Source: Viridibacterium sp035456105
GTDB taxonomy: Bacteria > Pseudomonadota > Gammaproteobacteria > Burkholderiales > Rhodocyclaceae
Length of the DNA stretch: 64,000 nucleotides
Assembly: GCA_035456105.1 (NCBI GenBank)
Contig: DATIDV010000004.1
Location: 62,001 to 126,000 of the forward strand
Direction of reading: 5' to 3'
A model generated the notes under the pieces. The model was not told the origin of the DNA and did no database searches. It saw nothing but the letters and a program-made list of their open reading frames with translations. How positions within the stretch are numbered: position 1 is the stretch's first letter; each line of letters opens with the position of its first letter. Below, piece by piece: positions 32,027 to 39,023 of the stretch. The translations under genes were made by a program, and so were the position numbers.

Positions 32027-32584
32027 ATGAGCAACCCCAAGCCCACTACCCCCGATGACGTGCCCAAGATTGGGCAAAAGCTCGCTGCGGCCAGGCGTGC
32101 AAAGGGACTGTCACAAGAAGCTGTTGCCACAGAGCTAGGCATCGACCGGATTGGTGTATCCAACTGGGAGCGGGATATAAACCTGCCGGCGATGGCTGCG
32201 TTCTACCGCCTGTGTGAGTTGCTCGAAATTTCGATGGACGCCCTGATGAGCCGGGCTGATCACACATCTGATCAAGTTCTCGATGCCCTTGGGGCCCCCA
32301 AAGTCTTCATCTCGCATTCAGCCTCAGATTCCGGCGTTGTCCGCGCGCAAATCTCCGGCCTCCTGTCGCCGTTAGGGCTCGGGATATCGGCGTGGAACGT
32401 GGGAGAGGATGGCATTGACATCAAAGTCTCTGCCACGAAGGCCCCTGCTGAGGAGCGGCGCGGGCTGGCCGTTGTTGAGACAGCCGCTGACGATCGCAAT
32501 GACCGTCCTCTTGCAAAATACGGATTCGTCAAGAAAGACAAACCCAAAACGCCCAAGACAATTGTCCGAAAGGGCAACCAATAG
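32027..32584 (+). CDS. Phage repressor, Cro/CI-type HTH with TIR-like segment
   Basis: This 185-residue protein has an N-terminal HTH_3 domain (IGQKLAAARRAKGLSQEAVATELGIDRIGVSNWERD, about residues 15-70). The C-terminal part has no LexA/CI peptidase Ser-Lys dyad; it begins KVFISHSASDSGVV, similar to the opening strand of TIR domains, and ends basic. ATG 32027 is chosen because the promoter and operators end just before it and the HTH spacing fits; the upstream in-frame ATG 31931 would place the operators inside the gene. It should maintain lysogeny; without a peptidase its induction route is unclear. Confidence 0.82.
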   Translation: MSNPKPTTPDDVPKIGQKLAAARRAKGLSQEAVATELGIDRIGVSNWERDINLPAMAAFYRLCELLEISMDALMSRADHTSDQVLDALGAPKVFISHSASDSGVVRAQISGLLSPLGLGISAWNVGEDGIDIKVSATKAPAEERRGLAVVETAADDRNDRPLAKYGFVKKDKPKTPKTIVRKGNQ

Positions 32585-32629
32585 ACGAACTAGGTCAACT
32601 TGGCCTACCATTCTGTCGCGCAAAATAAA

Positions 32630-32650
32630 GGCCCGCGAGCAAGGCGGGCC
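32630..32650 (-). terminator. Hairpin terminator for the 32718-33005 gene
   Basis: GGCCCGC and GCGGGCC form a 7-bp stem around a 7-nt loop. On the minus strand it is followed by TTTATTTT, so it ends leftward transcription. Confidence 0.55.
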
Positions 32651-32717
32651 AATAAAGGGACACTGCTATACCAGGTGACGCCGGAGACCTTTCGTGTGGA
32701 GCCTCACCAATCATCCG

Positions 32718-33005
32718 TCAGCCAGCGCGGCGATCGTCATCACTCACGCTCGGTAATTCGTAATCATCGGGGTGCAAGAGCAGGTTTGCAAGACGATGCG
32801 CACCGGCGCCCGCGATCATCCGCTGCTCGGTTCGGGCGCGCCCCAAGACAGCTTCATGGAGTTGGTTGTGCCGGTCCACTAGGGTCGCCGCCATGCCGGT
32901 ATAGAAACCTGACTTGACGCGCGCCGCAATATTTTCGATCCCCTGCAGCATCTCTTGTGTATGCCTGGCCGTGAAGTTGTAAGGGGCTTTTCGCATCAGA
33001 TCCAT
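32718..33005 (-). CDS. Hypothetical prophage protein
   Basis: This 95-residue protein opens MDLMRKAPYNFTARHTQEMLQGIENIAARVKSGFYTGMAATLVDRHNQL and is helical with an acidic end. It is monocistronic on the minus strand next to the repressor and followed by a terminator, so it may be expressed in the lysogen. Family unknown. Confidence 0.6.
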   Translation of the reverse strand: MDLMRKAPYNFTARHTQEMLQGIENIAARVKSGFYTGMAATLVDRHNQLHEAVLGRARTEQRMIAGAGAHRLANLLLHPDDYELPSVSDDDRRAG

Positions 33006-33116
33006 GTATCACCAGAGTTCGTGTCCTCGGGCGCGATTATTGGCATTAATCACGCAGCAAACTAAGGCCTTACGCCACAGATCAAATAGATGGCACAGAA
33101 ATTTACGGGGAATCAA

Positions 33117-33392
33117 ATGCTAAGACGGCTCGCTTTCGCTGCAATGCTCATAACCTTGGCGGCTTGTGCCGGGACACCGTTCGAGTGGTCCGACGCTCGA
33201 CGCGTAACCTTAGGCATGACCGAGCCCGAGGTGCTCAATATCATGGGCAAGCCCTATTCAAGCCGAAGCAACGGCGACGGGGTCACTTGGGTGTGGAGTT
33301 ACGCAAACACCTTCTCGGGAACCCGGGCTGTATCCGTCGTTTTCAAAGACGGCAAGGTCGTCAAAGCCCCGCCGATTCCCGACTCCTATTAG
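33117..33392 (+). CDS. SmpA/OmlA (BamE)-like lipoprotein
   Basis: This 91-residue protein has a lipoprotein signal peptide (MLRRLAFAAMLITLAAC; lipobox LAAC with Cys at about residue 17) followed by a small SmpA/OmlA-like domain (VTLGMTEPEVLNIMGKPYSSRSNGDG...WSY). BamE-type domains bind at outer-membrane assembly machinery. I chose ATG 33117 with GGGGA upstream over 33090, which lacks a site. It is the only gene between two terminators and operators, so it is likely a lysogenic-conversion gene acting at the envelope, for example in exclusion of other phages (inference). Confidence 0.75.
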   Translation: MLRRLAFAAMLITLAACAGTPFEWSDARRVTLGMTEPEVLNIMGKPYSSRSNGDGVTWVWSYANTFSGTRAVSVVFKDGKVVKAPPIPDSY

Positions 33393-33408
33393 AGCGCTCC
33401 GCTCCACA

Positions 33409-33430
33409 ACCGCCTCACGGCGGTTTTTTT
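33409..33430 (+). terminator. Rho-independent terminator after the lipoprotein gene
   Basis: ACCGCC, a TCAC loop and GGCGGT are followed by seven T. It insulates the left-operator promoter just downstream. Confidence 0.88.
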
Positions 33431-33442
33431 ACGTCTACGTAC

Positions 33443-33485
33443 GTAAGTTCAACTTGACATCAGAATATACGTAAGTCTATCTTAC
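33443..33485 (+). promoter_or_regulatory. Left operator region: two repressor sites over an early promoter
   Basis: Two dyads of the same GTAAG-N5-CTTAC class lie at 33443-33457 (last base differs) and 33471-33485. A perfect TTGACA (33454-33459) and TATCTT (33478-33483) with an 18-bp spacer form a plus-strand promoter covered by both sites. It would drive the operon from 33521 through the parB-like gene. Confidence 0.78.
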
Positions 33486-33520
33486 GCTCCGTTGCCCCAC
33501 CCCTGACATAGGAGCCCAGC

Positions 33521-33727
33521 ATGCGTACAGCCCAAGCCCTCAGCCCAACCCGCCCCTTGCTCGGCCAGATCGAGCGCCCTGCGGTCTTCCGCACCAACCG
33601 CATTGCAGCCAAGCCGGCCCAGTCGTTCCCCAGGGGCGTCCTCGTAGATCTGCGTCCGGTTAATTGCCATTGCGGCGCCTACGTCCGTAGTGAGTGCATC
33701 TGCCACCACTCCCGCGCAACAGCGTGA
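33521..33727 (+). CDS. First gene of the rightward early operon, hypothetical
   Basis: This 68-residue protein has two CxC-like pairs near the C-terminus (VNCHCGAYVRSECICHH) that could bind metal. It begins about 35 bases after the predicted transcript start, with GGAG upstream. Genes in this place often counter host defences or alter host regulation; none can be named here. Confidence 0.5.
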   Translation: MRTAQALSPTRPLLGQIERPAVFRTNRIAAKPAQSFPRGVLVDLRPVNCHCGAYVRSECICHHSRATA

Positions 33728-33735
33728 GAGTGGCC

Positions 33736-33951
33736 ATGCACACGTCTGCACGCCCCGCCGAGCAGCGCATCAACTACGCCATGCGCATCAAGGTCAGTCA
33801 GATCTGGTGGCGGGCGCTGCGCTGCGAGATCACTCCCGTCTGCGCCATTGCATTGCTGCAGATAGCAGGCCTCTCGCGCGACGGCGCCCTACGCGTCCTC
33901 GCCAAGCCGTCCCGCCACCAGCAAACGAAAGAGGCTCGCAATGCTGCTTAA
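33736..33951 (+). CDS. Small early protein, hypothetical
   Basis: This 71-residue basic protein has an amphipathic helix around IKVSQIWWRALRCEITPVCAIALLQIAG and a basic end. GAGAG lies before the ATG. The second to sixth codons lie within a one-mismatch copy of the 14-bp palindrome (33737-33750). It ends inside the next gene by 11 bases. No family is recognised. Confidence 0.55.
   Translation: MHTSARPAEQRINYAMRIKVSQIWWRALRCEITPVCAIALLQIAGLSRDGALRVLAKPSRHQQTKEARNAA
33737..33750. repeat. One-mismatch copy of the 14-bp palindrome
   Basis: TGCACACGTCTGCA differs from the exact palindrome by one base and starts one base into an early gene's ATG. It is 1.5 kb upstream of the exact copy in parB. 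Confidence 0.4.
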
Positions 33952-34183
33952 CCTTGCCGTCGCAGTCGCGCTCATCCTGCTCATCCTATTGGCATGCGCC
34001 ATTTACCGTGTCGGTCAGGTCAATGGCTACGACGAAGGCTATGACGCAGGCCTGCCGAAATTCGGCGAAGTCGCACAGCTACGCGAGCAGGTCGCCAGCC
34101 TGCAGCTCACGCTCGAAACGCAAACGGCATGCGCCGCGCGCAGCTCGAAGACAGACATTCCTTTCCACCGGGCGCCGGCATGA
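33941..34183 (+). CDS. Small membrane protein of the early operon
   Basis: This 80-residue protein has one N-terminal membrane segment (LAVAVALILLILLACAIY) and a short soluble domain with a coiled-coil stretch (EVAQLREQVASLQLTLETQ). GAGG precedes the ATG. It overlaps the next gene by ATGA. A role at the inner membrane, for example exclusion, is possible but not shown. Confidence 0.62.
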   Translation: MLLNLAVAVALILLILLACAIYRVGQVNGYDEGYDAGLPKFGEVAQLREQVASLQLTLETQTACAARSSKTDIPFHRAPA

Positions 34184-34386
34184 ACGGCCCAATGCCAAAG
34201 CTCGAAGAACGCACGCCGAGCGACATGCTTCTGCAGCTAGAGGACATAGCCGACCACTGCCTCAACCCCTCTGATCGCAGCTTCGTGCAAGGCCTCATCG
34301 AGCAGATGCACTGCGGCCAGGTCACAGCATTGACCCAGCACCAGCGCGACACGCTGGCGTGCATCCACAGGCAGCACTTCGCATGA
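34180..34386 (+). CDS. Small acidic early protein, hypothetical
   Basis: This 68-residue helical protein (LLQLEDIADHCLNPSDRSFVQGLIEQM, then TLACIHRQHFA) is framed by ATGA overlaps on both sides, which fixes its start at 34180. Family unknown. Confidence 0.58.
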   Translation: MNGPMPKLEERTPSDMLLQLEDIADHCLNPSDRSFVQGLIEQMHCGQVTALTQHQRDTLACIHRQHFA

Positions 34387-34607
34387 GCCTTCGACTTCCG
34401 TATGCCGACGTGAAATTCGCACGTCACGTTCTCGCACTCGGCTCACTGCGTCGTATTGACCTTGCGGACGAAGATGCCAGCGTCCTCCGCCAGGCCGCAG
34501 CGATGCTCGAAGACGAGCCGCGCCGCATCACCCCAGGCTATCTCGATTCGTTCAACCAGGTCTGCACGCGCGTCGCGTCGCTGATCCCGCAATTGGAGGC
34601 CGCATGA
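34383..34607 (+). CDS. Small early protein, hypothetical
   Basis: This 74-residue protein (SLRLPYADVKFARHVLALGSLRRIDLADEDASVLRQAA) starts at ATG 34383 by overlap with the previous stop and overlaps the next start. It is helical with no membrane segment. Family unknown. Confidence 0.58.
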   Translation: MSLRLPYADVKFARHVLALGSLRRIDLADEDASVLRQAAAMLEDEPRRITPGYLDSFNQVCTRVASLIPQLEAA

Positions 34608-35050
34608 AACACCAGCTCATCAGTGCTGCGCTGCTCTTCGCCAGCACATTCCTGCTTGTCTTCTTTCTCGGACTGCAGAGCCGCAACGTCAACTCGCACC
34701 AGTACCGCGCCGCGTTCTTCACAAGCTTCGGAATCGGCATCAGCCAGTTGATTCTCTACAAGCTCGCACCGAGCGCCGGCGCGCTGGAGATCGCCGCATA
34801 CCTGCTCGGCGGGCCATTCGGGATCGTAGCTGCGATGCGGTGTCACAGCATGGTCAATCACCCTAGGCCCCACAGCCAGGTGCCACCCAAAGCTCCGCCG
34901 CCTGTGGCACGCAAAGGCTCGAACCCTGACCCAACCTATCCGAAACCACCCGCACCTCCGCCGCCCCCACCGGCGCGCGACATCCGAGGACGCACACCGG
35001 TCATCGCTCAGCCGACGCCCGAGCCATGCAGCTCCAGGGCGACGACGTGA
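34604..35050 (+). CDS. Membrane protein with proline-rich tail
   Basis: This 148-residue protein has two or three membrane segments in the first 85 residues (ISAALLFASTFLLVFFLG; FFTSFGIGISQLILYKLA; AAYLLGGPFGIVAAM) and a proline-rich cytoplasmic or periplasmic tail containing PPAPPPPPPARD. It is coupled to the preceding gene by ATGA. The tail suggests a protein-binding extension; function unknown. Confidence 0.6.
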   Translation: MKHQLISAALLFASTFLLVFFLGLQSRNVNSHQYRAAFFTSFGIGISQLILYKLAPSAGALEIAAYLLGGPFGIVAAMRCHSMVNHPRPHSQVPPKAPPPVARKGSNPDPTYPKPPAPPPPPPARDIRGRTPVIAQPTPEPCSSRATT

Positions 35051-35238
35051 AGAACCTCATTGATGCCAGACGCATCGCAGGGGATCACAACATGTTCGTC
35101 TTCCACGCCAGCGACTGCTTTCTGTTGTACCGACGACTACCGCATCAAGACCGCGGCACCCGACTGGGCCGCACAACCACAACCCCGGCGCTTCTGAAGC
35201 TCGTTGAGCGATGCGCCAAGACATCGAAGGAGCATTGA
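35026..35238 (+). CDS. Small early protein upstream of parB
   Basis: This 70-residue protein starts 25 bases inside the previous gene and ends 3 bases before the parB start. It contains ARRIAGDHNMFVFHASDCFLLYRRLP and a basic end. It could be a small DNA-binding or regulatory partner, but no motif proves this. Confidence 0.55.
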   Translation: MQLQGDDVKNLIDARRIAGDHNMFVFHASDCFLLYRRLPHQDRGTRLGRTTTTPALLKLVERCAKTSKEH

Positions 35239-35241
35239 GCC

Positions 35242-37494
35242 ATGGCAAAGAAACAACCCGCTGCAGCCCCCGCTGTGCAGACGTCTGCATCCAGCACGCC
35301 TGCACGCTTCGAATACATCGATCTGCGCGCCCTGCACCCGAGCCCCACGAATCCGCGCAAGACCTTTGATGCGGACAAGCTGCAGGCACTTGCCGACACC
35401 ATCCAGGCGCACGGAATTGTCCAGCCGATTACCGTGCGGGCATGGCCTGCGCACTACACCGCAACCTGGTCATCATCACCCGCGCCGCGTTACGAGATCG
35501 TAGCCGGCGAACGTCGCTTTCGCGCTGCCAGCATGATCCTGCTCGATCAGGCGCCGTGCATGATCCACGAGTTGGCCGACGCACAAGTGCTCGCCATCCA
35601 GATCATCGAGAACCTTCAGCGCAGCGACCTGGACGAACTCGAAGAGGCGGAAGGCTATCGCACCATGATGGCTGAGCCCTACAACTACACCGTCGACCAG
35701 CTGGCCGAACAAGTGGGACAGAGCCGCAGCTACCTCTATGCCCGCCTCAAGCTCCTGGACCTGTGCGGCGACGTACGCGACGCGGTGCGCAACAAGATCA
35801 TCGACGCGTCACGTGCCCTGCTCATTGCGCGCATCCCCGCACCCTCGCTGCAAGTCAAGGCGCTGAAGGCAATCACTCAGCCGACCACGCAGGCCGAAGC
35901 ACTCAGCCATCGTAGCGCCAAGCTTCATATCCAGAACAGCTTCATGAAGCCCTTCGACGCAAACGTGCGCTGGGATCTGGCAGACACGGACCTCATCCCA
36001 ATCGCTGGCGCTTGCAACACCTGCCCCAAGCGCACCAGCGTGAATGTCGAACTGTTCGGTGACGTAGAGAAGGATCTCTGTACGGACACCGACTGCTTTG
36101 CGGGAAAGGCTACGGCGTACCGCTGCAAGGTGGTTGCCGAGGCGCAGGCGAGTGGGCGCGAGGTGATCACCGGCGACGACGCCAAGAAGGCAATGCCCTC
36201 CAGCACGAGCCACATGCCGCAACACACGCGGATTGATGACCCTTGCTACGACGTAGCCGAGAGCGAGTGCATTGACGAGGACGAATGGCCGACGGTCGCC
36301 CAGCTCATCGAGAAATACAAACTCGACGTATCGCCCATCCTCATCGAGAACCGCCACACCGGAGCCTTCATTGAAGCCATAGCGAACAGTGCTCTGCAAG
36401 CTGCCCTGAAGAAGGTTGGCATATTCGACGACGGCTCGGGATCAAACAGCCTGAACGAAAACCCGGACCTGGACCACAACCAGTCGCAGCTCGACTCAGC
36501 CAAGAACGACCCGCACCAGCGCCTGCGCGACGAGCGCGAGAATAGACTTGAGCGCCGCAAGTCGCTTCACCTCCGCATTCGCACGGCCTTGGACGAACAC
36601 CTGGCAGCAGGCTCCGAAGTCGATATCGAAGACATCCGACTGGTCGCACTGACCACACTGCATCAAGCGATCGAGTACGGCGACAGCGACTCTCTGCAAG
36701 ACCTGCTGTTGAGCGACATTGCCGAGGAGGACCGACAAGACGCCCTCCTGGTCGAACGCGTCAATGCCATGAACATACAGACCTTGCTGATCTTCCTTGT
36801 CGACACGGCGTTGCTCTGCATCATGTCCGAATCCACCAACTGGCACGACGACAACGCGCCCCTGATGCCGCTCATGAATGCCATGGCCGGGCGCTACAGC
36901 GTGCCTCTCGTGGAGCCGGTATCTACTGCCGAGGAAAAGCAAATACCCCCTACGCCCGCTGCGCATGCCGGGGACCCAACCGCGCCCGCTGAAACAGTAT
37001 CGGAAGCAGTGTCCGCGAGGATCGTTGAGGAGGCTCACCCGAGCCTTAAGGGCCTCTCGCCGAGCCAGGCGTGGCCCTTTCCGATCGTGACGGACGCTGC
37101 CGCTGCGAATGCTGCGCAAGCGAGTGACACAACGGCCGACGAAACACCGGCTGCGCCGGCCAGAGCCAACGCAAAGACCAAAGGAAAGGCGGCTGCCGCC
37201 GCAAAGGAACCCAAGGTCAAGGACAAGCAGAGCAGCGGCGCTGCCGCTGGAGGCAAGGTTAAAACCCCCACGGTTGCGACGCCCGTCCTCTACACCAACC
37301 CAAGCGACGCTTCACAGACATGGACAGGCCGAGGCAGGAAGCCTGCCTGGGTGGAAATGTTCCTTGCGGACGGTGGCACGCTCGACGAGCTGCGGACTAC
37401 GACGGCTAGCGACGCTGCCACGGTAGAGCGTTGCGAGAACACGTCCGACATGTTCGAGCCGGGCCAGACCGACCCAGCGGAAACGTCGGCTTGA
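35242..37494 (+). CDS. ParB-like protein fused to an H-NS-type DNA-binding motif
   Basis: This is a 750-residue protein. Residues about 23-130 form a ParB N-terminal domain (HPSPTNPRKTFD; GERRFRAA at 89-96; ENLQRSDL at 123-130). Residues about 149-172 are the ParB helix-turn-helix (YTVDQLAEQVGQSRSYLYAR). A four-cysteine cluster (C258, C261, C280, C285) may bind zinc. After an alanine/lysine/proline-rich linker, residues 693-704 (TWTGRGRKPAWV) match the DNA-binding loop of H-NS C-terminal domains. GGAG precedes the ATG. It may centre and coat phage DNA or shift host H-NS control; both are inference. Confidence 0.85.
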   Translation: MAKKQPAAAPAVQTSASSTPARFEYIDLRALHPSPTNPRKTFDADKLQALADTIQAHGIVQPITVRAWPAHYTATWSSSPAPRYEIVAGERRFRAASMILLDQAPCMIHELADAQVLAIQIIENLQRSDLDELEEAEGYRTMMAEPYNYTVDQLAEQVGQSRSYLYARLKLLDLCGDVRDAVRNKIIDASRALLIARIPAPSLQVKALKAITQPTTQAEALSHRSAKLHIQNSFMKPFDANVRWDLADTDLIPIAGACNTCPKRTSVNVELFGDVEKDLCTDTDCFAGKATAYRCKVVAEAQASGREVITGDDAKKAMPSSTSHMPQHTRIDDPCYDVAESECIDEDEWPTVAQLIEKYKLDVSPILIENRHTGAFIEAIANSALQAALKKVGIFDDGSGSNSLNENPDLDHNQSQLDSAKNDPHQRLRDERENRLERRKSLHLRIRTALDEHLAAGSEVDIEDIRLVALTTLHQAIEYGDSDSLQDLLLSDIAEEDRQDALLVERVNAMNIQTLLIFLVDTALLCIMSESTNWHDDNAPLMPLMNAMAGRYSVPLVEPVSTAEEKQIPPTPAAHAGDPTAPAETVSEAVSARIVEEAHPSLKGLSPSQAWPFPIVTDAAAANAAQASDTTADETPAAPARANAKTKGKAAAAAKEPKVKDKQSSGAAAGGKVKTPTVATPVLYTNPSDASQTWTGRGRKPAWVEMFLADGGTLDELRTTTASDAATVERCENTSDMFEPGQTDPAETSA
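35276..35289. repeat. TGCAGACGTCTGCA palindrome, copy 3 (inside parB)
   Basis: An exact copy lies 34 bases into the parB-like gene, encoding Q-T-S-A. ParB-family genes often carry or lie beside their own binding sites, which makes this copy the strongest parS candidate. Confidence 0.62.
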
Positions 37495-37616
37495 CCACCA
37501 GCAACGAATCAGCAAAGCGGCAGCGCCCTCGCCTCAAGGGGCGTCGCGCTCGCCGCCTCAAACCAATTACCGGACTTTCGTGCGGCACGACGTCGCACGA
37601 TCAAGAGGCGCATTGA
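37491..37616 (+). CDS. Possible 41-residue basic peptide
   Basis: A TTG at 37491 overlaps the parB stop by TTGA and opens a 41-residue, arginine/lysine-rich peptide (SAKRQRPRLKGRRARRLKP) ending just before the excisionase gene. Coupled starts of this kind are common in the operon. It may be a nucleic-acid-binding peptide or a chance frame. Confidence 0.33.
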   Translation: MTTSNESAKRQRPRLKGRRARRLKPITGLSCGTTSHDQEAH

Positions 37617-37618
37617 TC

Positions 37619-37918
37619 ATGACCGCAGAACAGACTCCCTTCATCGATGCCGTGCAGGCCGGCGATATCCTGGGCGTACATGCGAACACCATCTACGAGA
37701 TGATCGACGAAGGCCTGCTTGCTGCCGCCAAGGTTGGCAAGTCGTGGCGACTTCGTCGGCAGGACGTCGACAACTATCTGAGCAATCAGATCGAAGAGCA
37801 GACGCGGCAGCGCAAGGAACGGAAGCAGAATGCAGAAAGGCCGGGGACGCTGCCAGTTGTCATGGCGCGCCGCCGGCCTCGAAAAGCTGACTCATTCGCT
37901 CTACCCAAATTTGGATAG
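37619..37918 (+). CDS. Excisionase-like HTH protein
   Basis: This 99-residue protein has a MerR/excisionase-family helix-turn-helix (DAVQAGDILGVHANTIYEMIDEGLLAAAKVGKSWRLRRQDVDNYL, about residues 9-53), then a basic tail. Xis-type proteins bend att DNA and direct the integrase to excise. It is the last gene of the rightward operon and converges on the parA-integrase unit. Start at 37619 follows AGAGG; an earlier ATG at 37580 would add an unlikely leader. Confidence 0.75.
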   Translation: MTAEQTPFIDAVQAGDILGVHANTIYEMIDEGLLAAAKVGKSWRLRRQDVDNYLSNQIEEQTRQRKERKQNAERPGTLPVVMARRRPRKADSFALPKFG

Positions 37919-37932
37919 ATGTACTGAAACTG

Positions 37933-38997
37933 CTAGACCAAGTTTGTGATCACGTGATCAGCAATCTTGTCGTACTCTTTAGCCATCTTCTGCATCAGTT
38001 CCGTCTGATTTTTTGCCCACTGGCCACGTCCGCGCAGTGCATTTGTGGGCCTTCTCTTCGACAAATATGCAATTGGCACATTCTGAATAATGCTGTCTGG
38101 CGCCATGACGTTCAAGTCCTCAATGGCACCAACATTATCCCCTGTCACGAACGACGGCACGGCTTGGTAGGTGCGAATTCCTGCGTTCAAGGGAGGTATT
38201 AACCGGGTCAGCACTGCATCAGTGATCGTCCGATGATGTTCGGCGTCCGCCCCTACCTCATGCTTCACGCCCTGATACTTCCTCGTATCAAACCCGTTGA
38301 AGATCCACCCACCAAATTTCGGATGGCCCTTCATCGCAATAAGTTTGTCGCTTGGGTTCGAGGCCAGATACCGCTGCGTACCCTGCTCCCAGTCGCGGAT
38401 GAAAATTGGAAGCATTTCTCCGATGAGCCCGACGCAATACGACGAAAACAAATCCGGAGTACACGGCACCAAGAAATAGTCGGAGCAGTACAGAGCCGAC
38501 CTTACCAAGGTATTGAACGAAGGCGGCAGGTCAATCAAGACATAGTCATATTTCACTTTGGTGTTCGCCGAAGCCCGATCAGCTATCAGCTGCGGCAAGA
38601 TGAAGCGGTACAGGCCCGCGCCGCTAATCACGTCAGTACCCACGCTCAAGATATCTGAGAACGTATTGAGCCAGAAATCGCCTGGCACAATATGAAGATC
38701 TCCACGCTTCGTTTTCTCTTTTGTCAGGAAGGTATGCACTGTCCCCGGCGCATTCTGCTGAATATACGGAAGCGCAAAGGCCTTAATGGTCTGTCCCAGC
38801 GGATACTGGGCGGAGGTCTGAAGCAGCTGCGAGAACTCCTGCGAACCCAAACACGCAATTGATAGATTGCACTGCGGGTCGAAGTCAATAAGCAGTACTG
38901 ACTTGCCTTTGTCGGCAAGCGAAACTGCCAAGTTCCAAATAATCGTGGTCTTGCCGACGCCACCCTTGTTATTGAAAACTGAAATTGACTTGCTCAT
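37933..38997 (-). CDS. ParA-type ATPase coupled to the integrase
   Basis: This 354-residue ParA/Soj-family ATPase has the deviant Walker A KGGVGKTT (residues 11-18), a following VLLIDFDPQCNLS switch and DYVLIDLPPSFN Walker B. It would bind ATP and DNA and position cargo. ATG 38997 follows AGGGGG; a further in-frame ATG at 39027 overlaps the integrase stop by ATGA. It shares the integrase transcript, not that of the ParB-like gene. Its base composition looks more AT-rich than neighbours, hinting at separate origin. A defence or stabilisation role is possible. Confidence 0.85.
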   Translation of the reverse strand: MSKSISVFNNKGGVGKTTIIWNLAVSLADKGKSVLLIDFDPQCNLSIACLGSQEFSQLLQTSAQYPLGQTIKAFALPYIQQNAPGTVHTFLTKEKTKRGDLHIVPGDFWLNTFSDILSVGTDVISGAGLYRFILPQLIADRASANTKVKYDYVLIDLPPSFNTLVRSALYCSDYFLVPCTPDLFSSYCVGLIGEMLPIFIRDWEQGTQRYLASNPSDKLIAMKGHPKFGGWIFNGFDTRKYQGVKHEVGADAEHHRTITDAVLTRLIPPLNAGIRTYQAVPSFVTGDNVGAIEDLNVMAPDSIIQNVPIAYLSKRRPTNALRGRGQWAKNQTELMQKMAKEYDKIADHVITNLV

Positions 38998-39023
38998 GCC
39001 CCAGCCCCCTGATATTGAATTGT

